From assembly GCA_963677375.2 (NCBI GenBank), contig CAXXIF010000001.1, positions 62,001-126,000 on the forward strand: a DNA stretch of 64,000 nt. The letters are read 5' to 3'. Source of the stretch: Pseudaeromonas sp963677375. GTDB lineage: Bacteria > Pseudomonadota > Gammaproteobacteria > Enterobacterales > Aeromonadaceae. The translations under genes and the position numbers were made by a program. The notes below the pieces were generated by a model. The model was not told where the DNA came from, did no database searches, and saw only the letters and a list, made by a program, of their open reading frames with translations. Positions 9,335-18,639 of this stretch are shown here, in pieces (position 1 is the stretch's first letter; each line of letters opens with the position of its first letter).

Positions 9335-9901
9335 TTATTCATTAGCCTGATGCAGACGCTGCTGCAACTGGTGATCACGCAAAAACGCTGCAATTCGTTC
9401 ACGCTCAACCTGACGCTGGCTTTGGGTCATAGCCGGTTGCTGCATGTGTTCCAGTGGCTGATGATTGGTCTGAAAATTCACGCTCACCGGAGCCGCTACA
9501 CCACCAATTGGTATGGTATTCAACACCGGCGTCGGAGTCAGTTCTGGGTTGTTAGCCAACTGGTACTGCTGAACACCCAGAATCGACACAGCGGCAACCG
9601 AGGCCGCAATGGCAAACTGACCACCGTAACGGAGCAGAGTGACAGCGGCGGGTTGAACCCGATCCCGCCACAAAGAAGGACGCGGAGCCAAAACTGTCGG
9701 TTCATCCTGTAGCGCTAACGCCACACGATCCGCCAAATCGAAATCCAGAATTGCAGGTAATTCATCCCGCATGGCATCACCGACCAGATGATAGCGGGCC
9801 CAGGTCTGTTGCTGCTCTTGGTCTTGTGCGACAGATTGAAGCCAACTCGACTCGGCAGCTTCGCCATCCATCAGCACAGAAATCCGTTCATTATTCGCCA
9901 T
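9335..9901 (-). CDS. rseA: Anti-sigma-E factor RseA
   Basis: Single-pass inner-membrane anti-sigma factor; its cytoplasmic N-terminus holds RpoE inactive and is degraded after DegS/RseP cleavage. 188 residues. The N-terminal ISVLMDGE resembles the family start (LSALMDGE). One hydrophobic segment lies mid-protein (GGQFAIAASVAAVSILGV), and the periplasmic tail is rich in Gln and Arg. ATG at 9901 is used; a TTG at 9907 would add two residues and has better spacing to the AGGAG ribosome site, so the exact start is open. Confidence 0.92.
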   Translation of the reverse strand: MANNERISVLMDGEAAESSWLQSVAQDQEQQQTWARYHLVGDAMRDELPAILDFDLADRVALALQDEPTVLAPRPSLWRDRVQPAAVTLLRYGGQFAIAASVAAVSILGVQQYQLANNPELTPTPVLNTIPIGGVAAPVSVNFQTNHQPLEHMQQPAMTQSQRQVERERIAAFLRDHQLQQRLHQANE

Positions 9902-9921
9902 AGTCAATTTGCCTGCTCCTA

Positions 9922-10503
9922 TTAGCGTTGCAATAAGGGCTGTATCCGTTTGTCGATTGCTTCACGAGCCCGAAAGATCCGCGAACGCACGGTACCCACC
10001 GGACAATCCATGACCTCTGCAATCTCTTCATAACTCAGGCCTTCAATTTCACGAAGGGTTATGGCAGTGCGCAAATCCTCCGGCAAGCTCTCCAGTGTTC
10101 TGGAGACTTCACGCCGAATTTCAGCCGACAGCATCAGATTTTCCGGATTGGCCACTTCATGCAGGTTTTCAGCCCCTTCATAAGTTTCCGCATCCTGACT
10201 ATCCACATCCATATCGGGCGGGCGACGCCCCTGAGCTACGATGTAATTTTTGGCCGTATTGACGGCGATCCGGTACAACCAGGTGTAGAAGGCGCTCTCG
10301 CCGCGAAAATCCGGGATAGCACGGTAAGCCTTAATAAAAGCCTCCTGTGCGACATCTGGAACATCGCCCGGATTATTCACATACCTCGACACCAGACTGA
10401 CCACCTTATGCTGGTACTTCTTTACCAGAAGGTTGAAGGCGTTTTTATCGCCACGCTGAATGCGTTCAATCAACTGCTGATCAATACTGTTCTGGTCGCT
10501 CAT
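9922..10503 (-). CDS. rpoE: RNA polymerase sigma-E factor (RpoE)
   Basis: ECF sigma factor for the envelope stress response. 193 residues. Region 2 contains YVNNPGDVPDVAQEAFIKAY and FYTWLYRIAVNTAKNYIV; region 4 contains ITLREIEGLSYEEIAEVM and the recognition helix CPVGTVRSRIFRAREAID. It is the first gene of rpoE-rseA-rseB-rseC and has a sigma-E type promoter 61-87 bases upstream, so positive autoregulation is expected. Confidence 0.97.
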   Translation of the reverse strand: MSDQNSIDQQLIERIQRGDKNAFNLLVKKYQHKVVSLVSRYVNNPGDVPDVAQEAFIKAYRAIPDFRGESAFYTWLYRIAVNTAKNYIVAQGRRPPDMDVDSQDAETYEGAENLHEVANPENLMLSAEIRREVSRTLESLPEDLRTAITLREIEGLSYEEIAEVMDCPVGTVRSRIFRAREAIDKRIQPLLQR

Positions 10504-10563
10504 TGGAGCCGGAAAACCCCCATCAGGTCGTAGCCATCATCGGCTCGAAATAAGCGCATATAA

Positions 10564-10590
10564 TCAGACAGGCTGTTTTTATAAAAGTTC
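10564..10590 (-). promoter_or_regulatory. Sigma-E dependent promoter of rpoE
   Basis: On the minus strand GAACTT (-35) and TCTGA (-10) are separated by exactly 16 bases, the known sigma-E consensus arrangement. It lies upstream of rpoE in the divergent rpoE/nadB spacer, as for E. coli rpoE autoregulation. Confidence 0.8.
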
Positions 10591-10669
10591 GCGCTTATGC
10601 AAAAAAACGTGATCCAGGCTGCATCGACTCTGCAAATTGGGCTAACATGAGCCTTTCCCACCCGAGCCA

Positions 10670-12292
10670 ATGATACTTATGAAACAGAACGTTGAATACA
10701 GCTGTGATGTTCTTATCATTGGCAGTGGTGCCGCCGGCCTCTCCCTCGCATTGCGTCTTGCTGAGCATGTTCGGGTGATGGTATTGAGCAAGGGACCCTT
10801 GAGTGAAGGGGCCACCTATTATGCCCAAGGAGGCATCGCTGCCGTTTTCGATGAAAAGGACAGTATCGAATCCCACGTCAGCGACACCCTGAACGCCGGA
10901 GCCGGTCTCTGCGATCAGGAGGCGGTCCAGTTTACCGCCAGCAATGCCAAGCGTTGCATCGAATGGCTGATCCAGCAAGGCGTCCCTTTCGATCAGGAGG
11001 AGTCGAAAACCGAAGATGGTCAACCCTCCTACCACCTGACCCGGGAAGGCGGCCATAGTCACCGCCGTATCTTTCATACCGCCGACGCCACCGGTAAGGC
11101 CGTGCAGATCACGTTGGTGGATCAGGTGCGAAGCCACCCGAACATCCAGCTGATGGAGCGCTTTAACGCGGTCGATCTCATCACGACCCGCAAACTGGGC
11201 CTACCCGGTAACCGGGTGCTGGGAGCCTATGTCTGGAATCGCAACCGGGAAGAGGTTGAGGTGGTGCGAGCCCGCTTTGTGGCCATCGCCACCGGCGGTG
11301 CCTCCAAGGTCTACCAATACACGTCGAACCCCGATGTCAGCTCCGGAGACGGTATTGCCATGGCCTGGCGAGCCGGCTGTCGGGTAGCTAATATGGAATT
11401 CAACCAGTTCCACCCTACTAGCCTGTTCCACCCTGAGGATCGGAATTTCCTGCTCACCGAAGCTCTGCGCGGTGAAGGCGCCTACCTGCGCCGCCCCGAT
11501 GGCTCCCGCTTCATGACCGATTTCGACCCCAGAGGTGAACTGGCCCCCCGCGATATCGTGGCCCGTGCCATCGATTACGAAATGAAACGGTTGGGCGTAG
11601 ACTGCATGTATCTGGATATCAGCCACAAACCGGCCGACTTCATCATCAAGCATTTCCCCACCATCTATGAACGCTGCATGGCGATCGGCATCGATATCAC
11701 CACCGAATCCATGCCTGTGGTGCCAGCCGCCCACTACACCTGTGGTGGCGTGATGATCGATCACAAGGGTCAGACCGATGTGCCGGGGCTTTATGCCATC
11801 GGCGAGGTCTCTTACACGGGTCTGCATGGCGCGAATCGCATGGCCTCTAACTCCCTGCTGGAGTGTGTGGTGTTTGCCCATGCTGCCGCTGAGGATATCC
11901 TGGCCCGCCTGCCCATGAGTAGCGAGCCGCCCTCGCTACCCGCCTGGGACGAAAGCAAGGTGATTGACTCCGATGAAGAGGTTGTTATCCAGCACAACTG
12001 GCATGAGCTGCGCCTGTTCATGTGGGATTATGTTGGCATAGTCCGCACCGATAAACGTCTGGCGCGCGCCAAACGCCGCATCGATCTGCTCAAGCAGGAA
12101 GTGCAGGAGTATTACACCAATTTCCGGGTGTCGAATAATCTGCTGGAATTACGCAATCTGTTACAAGTTGCCGAGTTGATCGTTCACTCTGCGATTGGTC
12201 GCAAAGAGTCACGAGGTCTGCATTACAATCTGAATTATCCGGATCAACTGCCCAATCCAACGCCGACCATACTGTTTCCGGAAAATTTCTAA
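10670..12292 (+). CDS. nadB: L-aspartate oxidase NadB
   Basis: FAD enzyme that oxidises L-aspartate to iminoaspartate, the first step of de novo NAD synthesis, partnered with NadA. 540 residues. FAD-binding VLIIGSGAAGLSLALRLA at the N-terminus, then YYAQGGIAAVFDE, SYHLTREGGHSHRRI, EFNQFHPTSL, AAHYTCGGVMIDHKGQTDVP and GLHGANRMASNSLLEC, all hallmarks of NadB rather than the related fumarate reductase flavoproteins. The start is uncertain between 10670 and 10679 (ATGATACTTATG); neither has a strong ribosome site. Divergent from rpoE, the usual neighbour. Confidence 0.96.
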   Translation: MILMKQNVEYSCDVLIIGSGAAGLSLALRLAEHVRVMVLSKGPLSEGATYYAQGGIAAVFDEKDSIESHVSDTLNAGAGLCDQEAVQFTASNAKRCIEWLIQQGVPFDQEESKTEDGQPSYHLTREGGHSHRRIFHTADATGKAVQITLVDQVRSHPNIQLMERFNAVDLITTRKLGLPGNRVLGAYVWNRNREEVEVVRARFVAIATGGASKVYQYTSNPDVSSGDGIAMAWRAGCRVANMEFNQFHPTSLFHPEDRNFLLTEALRGEGAYLRRPDGSRFMTDFDPRGELAPRDIVARAIDYEMKRLGVDCMYLDISHKPADFIIKHFPTIYERCMAIGIDITTESMPVVPAAHYTCGGVMIDHKGQTDVPGLYAIGEVSYTGLHGANRMASNSLLECVVFAHAAAEDILARLPMSSEPPSLPAWDESKVIDSDEEVVIQHNWHELRLFMWDYVGIVRTDKRLARAKRRIDLLKQEVQEYYTNFRVSNNLLELRNLLQVAELIVHSAIGRKESRGLHYNLNYPDQLPNPTPTILFPENF

Positions 12293-12318
12293 CAACCGGG
12301 TCAGTATTTGAAATAAAA

Positions 12319-12348
12319 ACAGAGGAGCCATAGCTCCTCTGTTTTTTC
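12319..12348 (+). terminator. Intrinsic terminator of nadB
   Basis: A 10-bp perfect stem (ACAGAGGAGC / GCTCCTCTGT) with a CATA loop is followed by six T residues, 26 bases after the nadB stop. Confidence 0.88.
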
Positions 12349-12405
12349 TGGTTCATAGACTAAACGATGACAAAGATAAGGCTTAACATCTGATACCAGC
12401 TGCCG

Positions 12406-12951
12406 TTACCTGATAATTTCATCGATGACATCGACAATGCTGTTGGTATGCCGCTTATAGGCTACGATGCCATTTCTTTTTTCGATCAGACACATGGCAT
12501 AAGAGCCATTAATATCATGGAGCCCCAGAGCTGTCAGTCGTTCGATCCGGGCCTTGAAACTGTCAATTTCCTTGCGCAACCGATCCTCCTTGGAACTATA
12601 GGAGATAAACCCGCCACATATGGAATCGGCAGCCGCAGTGAGTGATGCTCCAACGATCAGGGTCTTATGGTTATGGCTGACTTCAAAGACGCTATGAGCA
12701 TCAGGAGAGCGTTCGTCAACATCCGGATATTTCACCGAGATTTTCACGTCCTTGTAGGTTCCGGTAATGGTTTTGCTGTCCTGATGATCCGAGACCAGGA
12801 AATCATTCTCTTTCATATAATTCGCGGCAAATGTTTTTATTTCATGAATCATATTACCGATCGAAGAGATAAAACGTTCCTGCCGGATCTTGCTGAGTCG
12901 GTCGAATTCTTCCTTGACGTCGGCATGTTCCCTGATTAAAGCCAGACTCAT
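12406..12951 (-). CDS. Orphan protein of unknown function, AT-rich
   Basis: I do not recognise this 181-residue protein. The start is the ATG giving MSLALIREHADV, with an AGGAG site eight bases upstream; the frame could run six codons further. It has no signal peptide or membrane segment. The first half is charged and helical (VKEEFDRLSKIRQERF), the middle is beta-rich (TGTYKDVKISVKYP), and KEDRLRKEIDSFKARIERL may form a short coiled coil. Base composition is clearly more AT-rich than in neighbouring genes, and it stands between nadB and ygfX, which are adjacent in Vibrio-type genomes, so it looks inserted. It is followed by the nadB terminator in convergent orientation. Confidence 0.7.
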   Translation of the reverse strand: MSLALIREHADVKEEFDRLSKIRQERFISSIGNMIHEIKTFAANYMKENDFLVSDHQDSKTITGTYKDVKISVKYPDVDERSPDAHSVFEVSHNHKTLIVGASLTAAADSICGGFISYSSKEDRLRKEIDSFKARIERLTALGLHDINGSYAMCLIEKRNGIVAYKRHTNSIVDVIDEIIR

Positions 12952-13223
12952 AATGCTACTCCTGTGCAAATTAGCGCTTCATGGTATGAAATGAATTACA
13001 TAAAAAAATTGATCCCCGCCAGAAAGAGTAGAAGAGAAAACAGAGTTGTCAGGCTATTAATCCAAATAAAAAATCATGCATCATAAATACACAATTGACG
13101 CGACGCATATATATGGAACTGGAGAGCAGATCTCTAGGTGTAAATAAAATAATCCGACGTTGAATTGGAAACTGTTGAAATATTCATCCATCGACCTATT
13201 GCTTGCGAGGTAGAACTGGACGT
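12952..13223. other. AT-rich non-coding stretch upstream of the orphan gene
   Basis: About 270 bases of markedly AT-rich sequence with no convincing gene. It contains short self-complementary pieces (AGATCT; CATATATATG) and several AT-rich -10-like motifs, so the promoter of the orphan gene is expected here, but none stands out. The composition change begins just after ygfX and extends through the orphan gene. Confidence 0.6.
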
Positions 13224-13613
13224 TTATGACTCATCCAATAAATTAACATGCCGCGCTAGGCGTCGATAATCCGTGCTATTGACGCTATCGACAAATATCC
13301 ATAACCGAACGGCATAGGGTCCAGTTAAATCTAGCCATAGAAAGCCGGGGCCAATCCGTGAACCGGCACCTAACTGATAGCTCTGGTCCTGCCAGCGGAA
13401 TGTCTCCCCTTCCAATTCCAGAATGCCGCGCCACCGACGCGACCGCCGCAAGGCGTAGCAACAACTGCCCATCAGGATCAATAGCCACCAGAACCAGTAT
13501 TGTCCGTGCAGGGTCCCCCACATCAGAGCGGCCAGCAACAGATGGCCGACCAGCAGTATCAATTGGTGCAGTCGGGAGGGCTCAACCGAGATGACGTGCC
13601 TGATGGTGTTCAC
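13224..13613 (-). CDS. ygfX: YgfX-family membrane protein (partner of SdhE)
   Basis: 129-residue protein with two hydrophobic segments near the N-terminus (LILLVGHLLLAALMWGTL and YWFWWLLILMGSCCYAL), then a soluble part with LELEGETFRWQDQSYQLG. Length, topology and position beside sdhE match E. coli YgfX (CptA), a poorly understood inner-membrane protein reported to affect cell shape proteins and to pair with YgfY/SdhE. Its start overlaps the end of sdhE by 32 bases, so a later start cannot be excluded. Confidence 0.82.
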   Translation of the reverse strand: MNTIRHVISVEPSRLHQLILLVGHLLLAALMWGTLHGQYWFWWLLILMGSCCYALRRSRRWRGILELEGETFRWQDQSYQLGAGSRIGPGFLWLDLTGPYAVRLWIFVDSVNSTDYRRLARHVNLLDES

Positions 13614-13845
13614 GGATCACCTCGATCAATTCCCGCACATCGGCCCCCACCGGTTGTTCACCGCGAAGTAACCAGCGAAACAACTCCAGATCTGAAGCCT
13701 CCAATAATCGAACAAAGCCCTGCTGGATATGAGACTCCAGCAACGGTAGATCCTCTTCCATAAACGGCAGCAGGATCACATCCAGCTCCAGCATGCCACG
13801 ACGACACTGCCAGCGCAGACGTTCCCACTCTTTTTTGTCCAACAT
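13582..13845 (-). CDS. sdhE: FAD assembly factor SdhE
   Basis: Small protein that promotes covalent flavinylation of SdhA and FrdA. 87 residues from the ATG giving MLDKKEWERL, which has AGGAG seven bases upstream. The conserved RGMLELD motif (RGxxE, needed for flavin attachment) is present, followed by LLPFMEEDL and the LFRWLLRGE helix. Co-directional with ygfX and divergent from ygfZ, the usual arrangement. Confidence 0.93.
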   Translation of the reverse strand: MLDKKEWERLRWQCRRGMLELDVILLPFMEEDLPLLESHIQQGFVRLLEASDLELFRWLLRGEQPVGADVRELIEVIREHHQARHLG

Positions 13846-13968
13846 CCGCAGCTCCTGAACCATTCGGTTAGCCCGCATGGTAGCAAGGTCGCTTTCCGGC
13901 TGACAAATGGCTTTCCCATCATTACCATGAGGGTCACAAAAACAAGATGCCTCAACCAGGAATTGCCG

Positions 13969-14907
13969 ATGACCGTTACGATCGATGCTTCTGCCCTGCC
14001 TTCGCTATTCCCCTCCGAACCCAGCTGCTATCCGTTGACTCGTCTGGCGGTGATTCGGATAACTGGAGCCGATCGCGTCAAATACCTGCAGAGTCAGGTC
14101 ACCTGTGATGTCTCGGCACTACAATCCGGCCAACAGAGTCTGGGCGCCCATTGCGATGCCAAGGGCAAATTGTGGAGCGAATTTCGCTTGCTGGTGCTCG
14201 ACGAGGCCCTGCTGCTGTTAACTGATCACAGCTTGCTGGAGCGCTCGCTACCGGAGTTGAAAAAATATGGTGTCTTTTCCAAGGTGACGATCGAGGATGC
14301 CAGTGCAGAATACTCGCTCACCGGCATCGCCGGTACCGACAGTGACGCCTGGATAGAGGGTCAATTCCCACGACTCGACGACACTGGCTTATTGCCGGGT
14401 GGCATGGCGGTACGCATAGCTCCGGATCGCTGGCTGCTGATCAGCCACGCTCCGCTCGGCGCCCATCTCCCCCAGCAGGCCGAGATAAACTGGTGGGGTT
14501 TGGAGATCCTGGCGGGGCTGCCTCATATGCGTGCCGTACATCAGGGCGAATATATACCGCAAATGCTGAATCTGCAGGCTCTGGACGGGATCTGCTTCAG
14601 TAAGGGATGTTACATGGGCCAGGAAACCGTAGCCCGCGCCAAATACCGGGGCACCAATAATCGCGGCCTGTTTGTGCTCTGCGGCAGCACGCCACATGCG
14701 GTACAGATTGGTGAATCGCTGGAGAGGCAATTAGGCCCGAACTGGAAGCGCTCCGGCCAGGTGCTGGACTGCTGGCAGCAGGATGAGCAGGTGCTGATTA
14801 GTGCCGTACTCCCGCTGGATACCGAAAGCAATGCCAGCTTCCGTTTCAAGGGACAGACCGAGAGTCAACTCCGGCTACTGCAACTGCCCTACTCTCTCGG
14901 CGAGTAA
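13969..14907 (+). CDS. ygfZ: tRNA-modifying / Fe-S maintenance protein YgfZ
   Basis: Folate-binding protein of the GcvT-like fold that supports Fe-S enzymes such as MiaB. 312 residues from the ATG giving MTVTIDASAL, which follows AGGAA; upstream codons of the open frame are not family-like. The signature Cys lies in KGCYMGQETVARAKYRG, and VKYLQSQVTCDV is typical of the N-terminal domain. Divergent from sdhE. Confidence 0.95.
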   Translation: MTVTIDASALPSLFPSEPSCYPLTRLAVIRITGADRVKYLQSQVTCDVSALQSGQQSLGAHCDAKGKLWSEFRLLVLDEALLLLTDHSLLERSLPELKKYGVFSKVTIEDASAEYSLTGIAGTDSDAWIEGQFPRLDDTGLLPGGMAVRIAPDRWLLISHAPLGAHLPQQAEINWWGLEILAGLPHMRAVHQGEYIPQMLNLQALDGICFSKGCYMGQETVARAKYRGTNNRGLFVLCGSTPHAVQIGESLERQLGPNWKRSGQVLDCWQQDEQVLISAVLPLDTESNASFRFKGQTESQLRLLQLPYSLGE

Positions 14908-15012
14908 CCGCTGATCCGCCCATCTGCGGCTGGCTTGCCGTCGATGGGTTACTGGCCGTCCACGACGCTATCATGATGATTTACCACTCGTTTCACCTCT
15001 CGTCGTTGGCAT

Positions 15013-16770
15013 CTAAGCCTCAGCAGACAGGGGGGAGGATTCTCCTGCCTCCTCCTTCTGTGCCAGTTCGCTCATCGCCTGCTCATTGGCGACGCGACGG
15101 ATCGCACTGTAGAGATCACTGCACAGACGTATCCCCTCATCCCCCTGTTCAATCCCCGCCAAATGTAACCAACGAGTTAGCGTCGTGCGTCGCCCTGCCA
15201 GCCAGAGACGACATCCTTGCTGGCGCAAGGCCCGTTGCAGCTCGGCCAGCATCGACATGACACTGATATCCAGATGAGAGAAGCAGGCAACGGCATCCAC
15301 AATCATCAAGGTCGGAGGCTGAGGCGCCTGATGCAGGGAGTCCAGCACCCTCCGTTTAAAATAGGGCGCATTGAAGTAGGTTAGCGAAGCGTTGAACCGA
15401 TAGACCACCACATGGGGAATGGCGTGGGTCAGATCCCCGTGTCCCAGGGCATGCACCACGCCCTGCTCATCCACTCCCAGTAGTTGATCGCTGGGCCGCA
15501 TCATGCTGCGTAAAAACTGGAACAGCCCGAATAACACCGCCAGGGCGATACCGGGCAGCACGCCGACCAACAGCACGGCCAGGAAGGTCAACAAAGCCAG
15601 GACAAAGGCGCCAGGATCGCTACGGCGCAATGCCCACAACCCCCTCAAGTCGGTCAAGCTGGCCGCTGAAACCAGCAACACCACCCCCAAGGTCGCCAAT
15701 GGAATATATTGCAGTGGAGTCATCAGAAAAAAGGTTACGACCCCAATGGCCAGGGCCGCCACCACAGAGACCATCTGGCTCATACCCCCAGCCGCATCAT
15801 TCACCGCGGTCCGTGAATCTGCCCCGCTGATGGCAAAACCTTGCGAGAACGCCGCCGCTATGTTGGCCAAGCCCAGAGCGCGAAACTCCTGATCCGCATC
15901 GATCTCATAGCCGCCCTTGGCGGCGAAACTTCGCGCCGTCAGCATCATGCTGACAAAACTGACCAACGCCAGGTTCAATGCCGGCAGGACCAGTTCACGA
16001 AGTAATGAGGGGGGAAACTCCAGCCAATGGATGCTTGGCAAACCATTGGCCAGCGGGCCCAGCGTCAATACCTGATGCTGATTCAGATCGAGGATGTAGG
16101 AGAGCAGCATACACCCCCCCATGGCCATTAGCGTCGAAGGCCATTGTGGGCGGAGCCGCCGGATCAGCACCATACCCAACAGCGTCAGCATACTGATGCC
16201 CAGAGTGGGCAGATGAGTTTGGGCCAGATAATCCAGACTATGCGCCAGTCGCTCGATCAGGCCTCGATCCTCATAACTGAACCCTAGGATACGAGCCAAC
16301 TGGCCTACCATGATCGTCAGCGCAACCCCGTTCAACAGCCCCATCAGGATCGGCCGGGAAAGGAAATCGGCCAGGGTACCAAAGCGCAAGCGGCTACCCA
16401 GCAGGCACCAGATGCCGGTCATCAGCGTAAGCATGACCACTAGCTGCCAATGACGTGCTGGGTCACCGGCAGCCAAGGGTGTCACGACCGCCGCTATGAC
16501 AGCGCAAGTGGCGGCATCCGGCCCCACGATGAGCTGGCGGGATGAACCAAACAGGGCATAGACCAACATGGGCAACATACAGGAATAGAGCCCGGCCATC
16601 GGGCTCACCCCGGCCAGGGCGGCATAGGCAATGGCCACCGGCAAGGCCACTGCAGCGACCGAGAGCCCGGCGCGCAGGTCACTCCGCCACCACTCCCGAC
16701 GATAGGCGAGCAGGACGGCTAGACCTGGGGCCAGACGCGAAAGATTCAATTTAGTCCACATACCACTCAT
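15013..16770 (-). CDS. SulP-family anion transporter with STAS domain
   Basis: 585-residue inner-membrane transporter. The N-terminal signature LPVAIAYAALAGVSPMAGLY, the following GSSRQLIVGPDAATCAV and about a dozen hydrophobic segments mark the SulP (SLC26) family; the C-terminal part from about residue 440 is a STAS domain (DAVACFSHLDISVMSMLAEL). Substrates in the family include sulfate, bicarbonate and dicarboxylates; the sequence does not decide. It stands alone, divergent from the GGDEF gene. Confidence 0.88.
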   Translation of the reverse strand: MSGMWTKLNLSRLAPGLAVLLAYRREWWRSDLRAGLSVAAVALPVAIAYAALAGVSPMAGLYSCMLPMLVYALFGSSRQLIVGPDAATCAVIAAVVTPLAAGDPARHWQLVVMLTLMTGIWCLLGSRLRFGTLADFLSRPILMGLLNGVALTIMVGQLARILGFSYEDRGLIERLAHSLDYLAQTHLPTLGISMLTLLGMVLIRRLRPQWPSTLMAMGGCMLLSYILDLNQHQVLTLGPLANGLPSIHWLEFPPSLLRELVLPALNLALVSFVSMMLTARSFAAKGGYEIDADQEFRALGLANIAAAFSQGFAISGADSRTAVNDAAGGMSQMVSVVAALAIGVVTFFLMTPLQYIPLATLGVVLLVSAASLTDLRGLWALRRSDPGAFVLALLTFLAVLLVGVLPGIALAVLFGLFQFLRSMMRPSDQLLGVDEQGVVHALGHGDLTHAIPHVVVYRFNASLTYFNAPYFKRRVLDSLHQAPQPPTLMIVDAVACFSHLDISVMSMLAELQRALRQQGCRLWLAGRRTTLTRWLHLAGIEQGDEGIRLCSDLYSAIRRVANEQAMSELAQKEEAGESSPLSAEA

Positions 16771-16953
16771 TTCCTGTCACCTTGCGTCGCTACCCTAACC
16801 CATCATTGCCATGACATCTTGCTTGAGTAAAAGCTGTACCCACCCGGATCGCATAAAAATAATCTCTCATCTGGAAGCGTTACCTTCCGAAGGAGTGGCG
16901 AATTCGGTGAAATTGCGTACCTTGAATGAAAGCAACCTGCCGAAATCGACCCT

Positions 16954-18636
16954 ATGGTGAAGCACAACCAGTCCCATATCCTACTCGTGACCCTGCTCTG
17001 GCTGGTTTGTTTGCCGCTACACGCCGCCGATGCGGTCACATTGCAGCTGAAATGGCTCCATCAGTTTCAATTCGCCGGCTATTACATGGCCCTGGAAAAG
17101 GGCTTCTATCGGGATGCCGGTCTGGATGTTACGCTGCGCCCGAATGGGTACAACGGTCACTACGTCTCCCCCGTTGAGGCTGTGCTCAGTGGTGACGCCA
17201 CCTATGGCATCTCCAATTCCGGGCTGGTCCGCGACTACGCCCAGGGAAAACCTATCGTGGCACTGGCCGCCACACTGCAACATTCCGCCGTCAGCTGGCT
17301 GGTTCTGGATCGACCGGACATTCGCAACCTCCATGATCTGGTCGGCAAGCGCCTGATGACGGCCTTCCCCCTCGGCGAAAGTATTGAGCTACTCGCTCCC
17401 TTTCTCGGTGAGGGCATAGCGCTGGATCAATTGAAACTGGTTCAGACCGGTTTCGATCTCCAACCCCTGATCGATGGCAGGGTCGACGCCTACGATGCCT
17501 ATGTCACCAATGAACCCTATCAGCTGGAGCAAAAGGGCATCGCCTACCAGCTCATCGATCCCCGAACCTATGGCATCGACTTCTACGGCGATGTGCTCTT
17601 TACCTCGCGCAAAGAGTTATTGCTACATCCCGACCGCGTGCAGGCCTTTCGCCGAGCCTCGCTCAAGGGGTGGAACTATGCCATGAGCCATATCCCGGAA
17701 ACTATCACCCTGATCCGCAACCGCTATGCGCCGGAAAAAACCGTCGCCCAGTTGCAATTTGAAGCGAATGCCATGCTCCGGCTCATGCAGTCGGATTTGA
17801 TTGATATCGGGCATATGAATCGGTGGCGTTGGCAGCGAATTGCCGAATTCCAACTCGATCAGAGCACAGCAGCCGCACTGAAACTGGATGATTTCCTCTA
17901 CAGTGCAGATCGATTGCAGGATATTGTCGCCGATTACCTCTATATCATCGGCGGTATCTCGTTGCTGGCGATGGGACTACTCATAGTAACGGCCTGGTAT
18001 GTCCGTCTGAACCGGAGACTGAGAGATGAAATCAACGCCCGGCAGGAGGCCGAAACGCAACTGCGCCGAATGTCAGAAACCGACCCCCTCACAGGTTTGC
18101 ATAATCTGCGCTATCTCGATGAGCAATTAACGGCTGAATTGGCCCGTTATCATCGGTATGGCGACGAATTTTGTGTGGTCATGCTGGATATCGACTTTTT
18201 CAAGTCGGTCAATGACAACTGGGGCCACCCGGCGGGGGATCGGGTGCTAAAACAATTTGCCCAGCGACTGCGGGACAAAACCCGGCATACCGACACCCTG
18301 GCACGGATCGGCGGCGAAGAGTTCCTGATCTTGCTACGCAAGACTCCCCTCCACAAAGCGGGCCTGGTAGCCGAAGGGCTACGCAAGAGCATCGAATCCA
18401 CCGTCTTCGAGCTGGACAACCAACACAGTCAAGCGCTGACCGCCAGTATAGGTGTCTGCTCGGTCACCTCGGCGATCACCGAGGTCTGCGAGTTGTTCTC
18501 TCGCGCGGACCAAGCCATGTATCAAGCCAAGAGCCAGGGACGGAATCGAGTCCGGCTCTTTAGCGAGCCCGATGAAAGGCCCGCAACCCCAGACATCTCA
18601 ATCTCTTCGAATGAGGAGCAACTATCTCTGGACTAG
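16954..18636 (+). CDS. Diguanylate cyclase with NMT1/THI5-like periplasmic sensor
   Basis: 560 residues. A signal peptide (LLVTLLWLVCLPLHAAD) precedes a substrate-binding-protein domain with LQLKWLHQFQFAGYYMALEK and GLDVTLRP, typical of NMT1/THI5-like proteins that bind pyrimidine precursors of thiamine (residues about 27-320). A transmembrane helix (YIIGGISLLAMGLLIVTAWY) and a short coiled segment (LRDEINARQEAETQLRRM) lead to a GGDEF domain with DPLTGLHNLR, the metal-binding LDIDFFKSVND and an intact active site GGEEF. It should make cyclic di-GMP in response to a periplasmic ligand. No obvious inhibitory RxxD site is present before GGEEF. No strong ribosome site was found. Confidence 0.88.
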   Translation: MVKHNQSHILLVTLLWLVCLPLHAADAVTLQLKWLHQFQFAGYYMALEKGFYRDAGLDVTLRPNGYNGHYVSPVEAVLSGDATYGISNSGLVRDYAQGKPIVALAATLQHSAVSWLVLDRPDIRNLHDLVGKRLMTAFPLGESIELLAPFLGEGIALDQLKLVQTGFDLQPLIDGRVDAYDAYVTNEPYQLEQKGIAYQLIDPRTYGIDFYGDVLFTSRKELLLHPDRVQAFRRASLKGWNYAMSHIPETITLIRNRYAPEKTVAQLQFEANAMLRLMQSDLIDIGHMNRWRWQRIAEFQLDQSTAAALKLDDFLYSADRLQDIVADYLYIIGGISLLAMGLLIVTAWYVRLNRRLRDEINARQEAETQLRRMSETDPLTGLHNLRYLDEQLTAELARYHRYGDEFCVVMLDIDFFKSVNDNWGHPAGDRVLKQFAQRLRDKTRHTDTLARIGGEEFLILLRKTPLHKAGLVAEGLRKSIESTVFELDNQHSQALTASIGVCSVTSAITEVCELFSRADQAMYQAKSQGRNRVRLFSEPDERPATPDISISSNEEQLSLD

Positions 18637-18639
18637 TAC

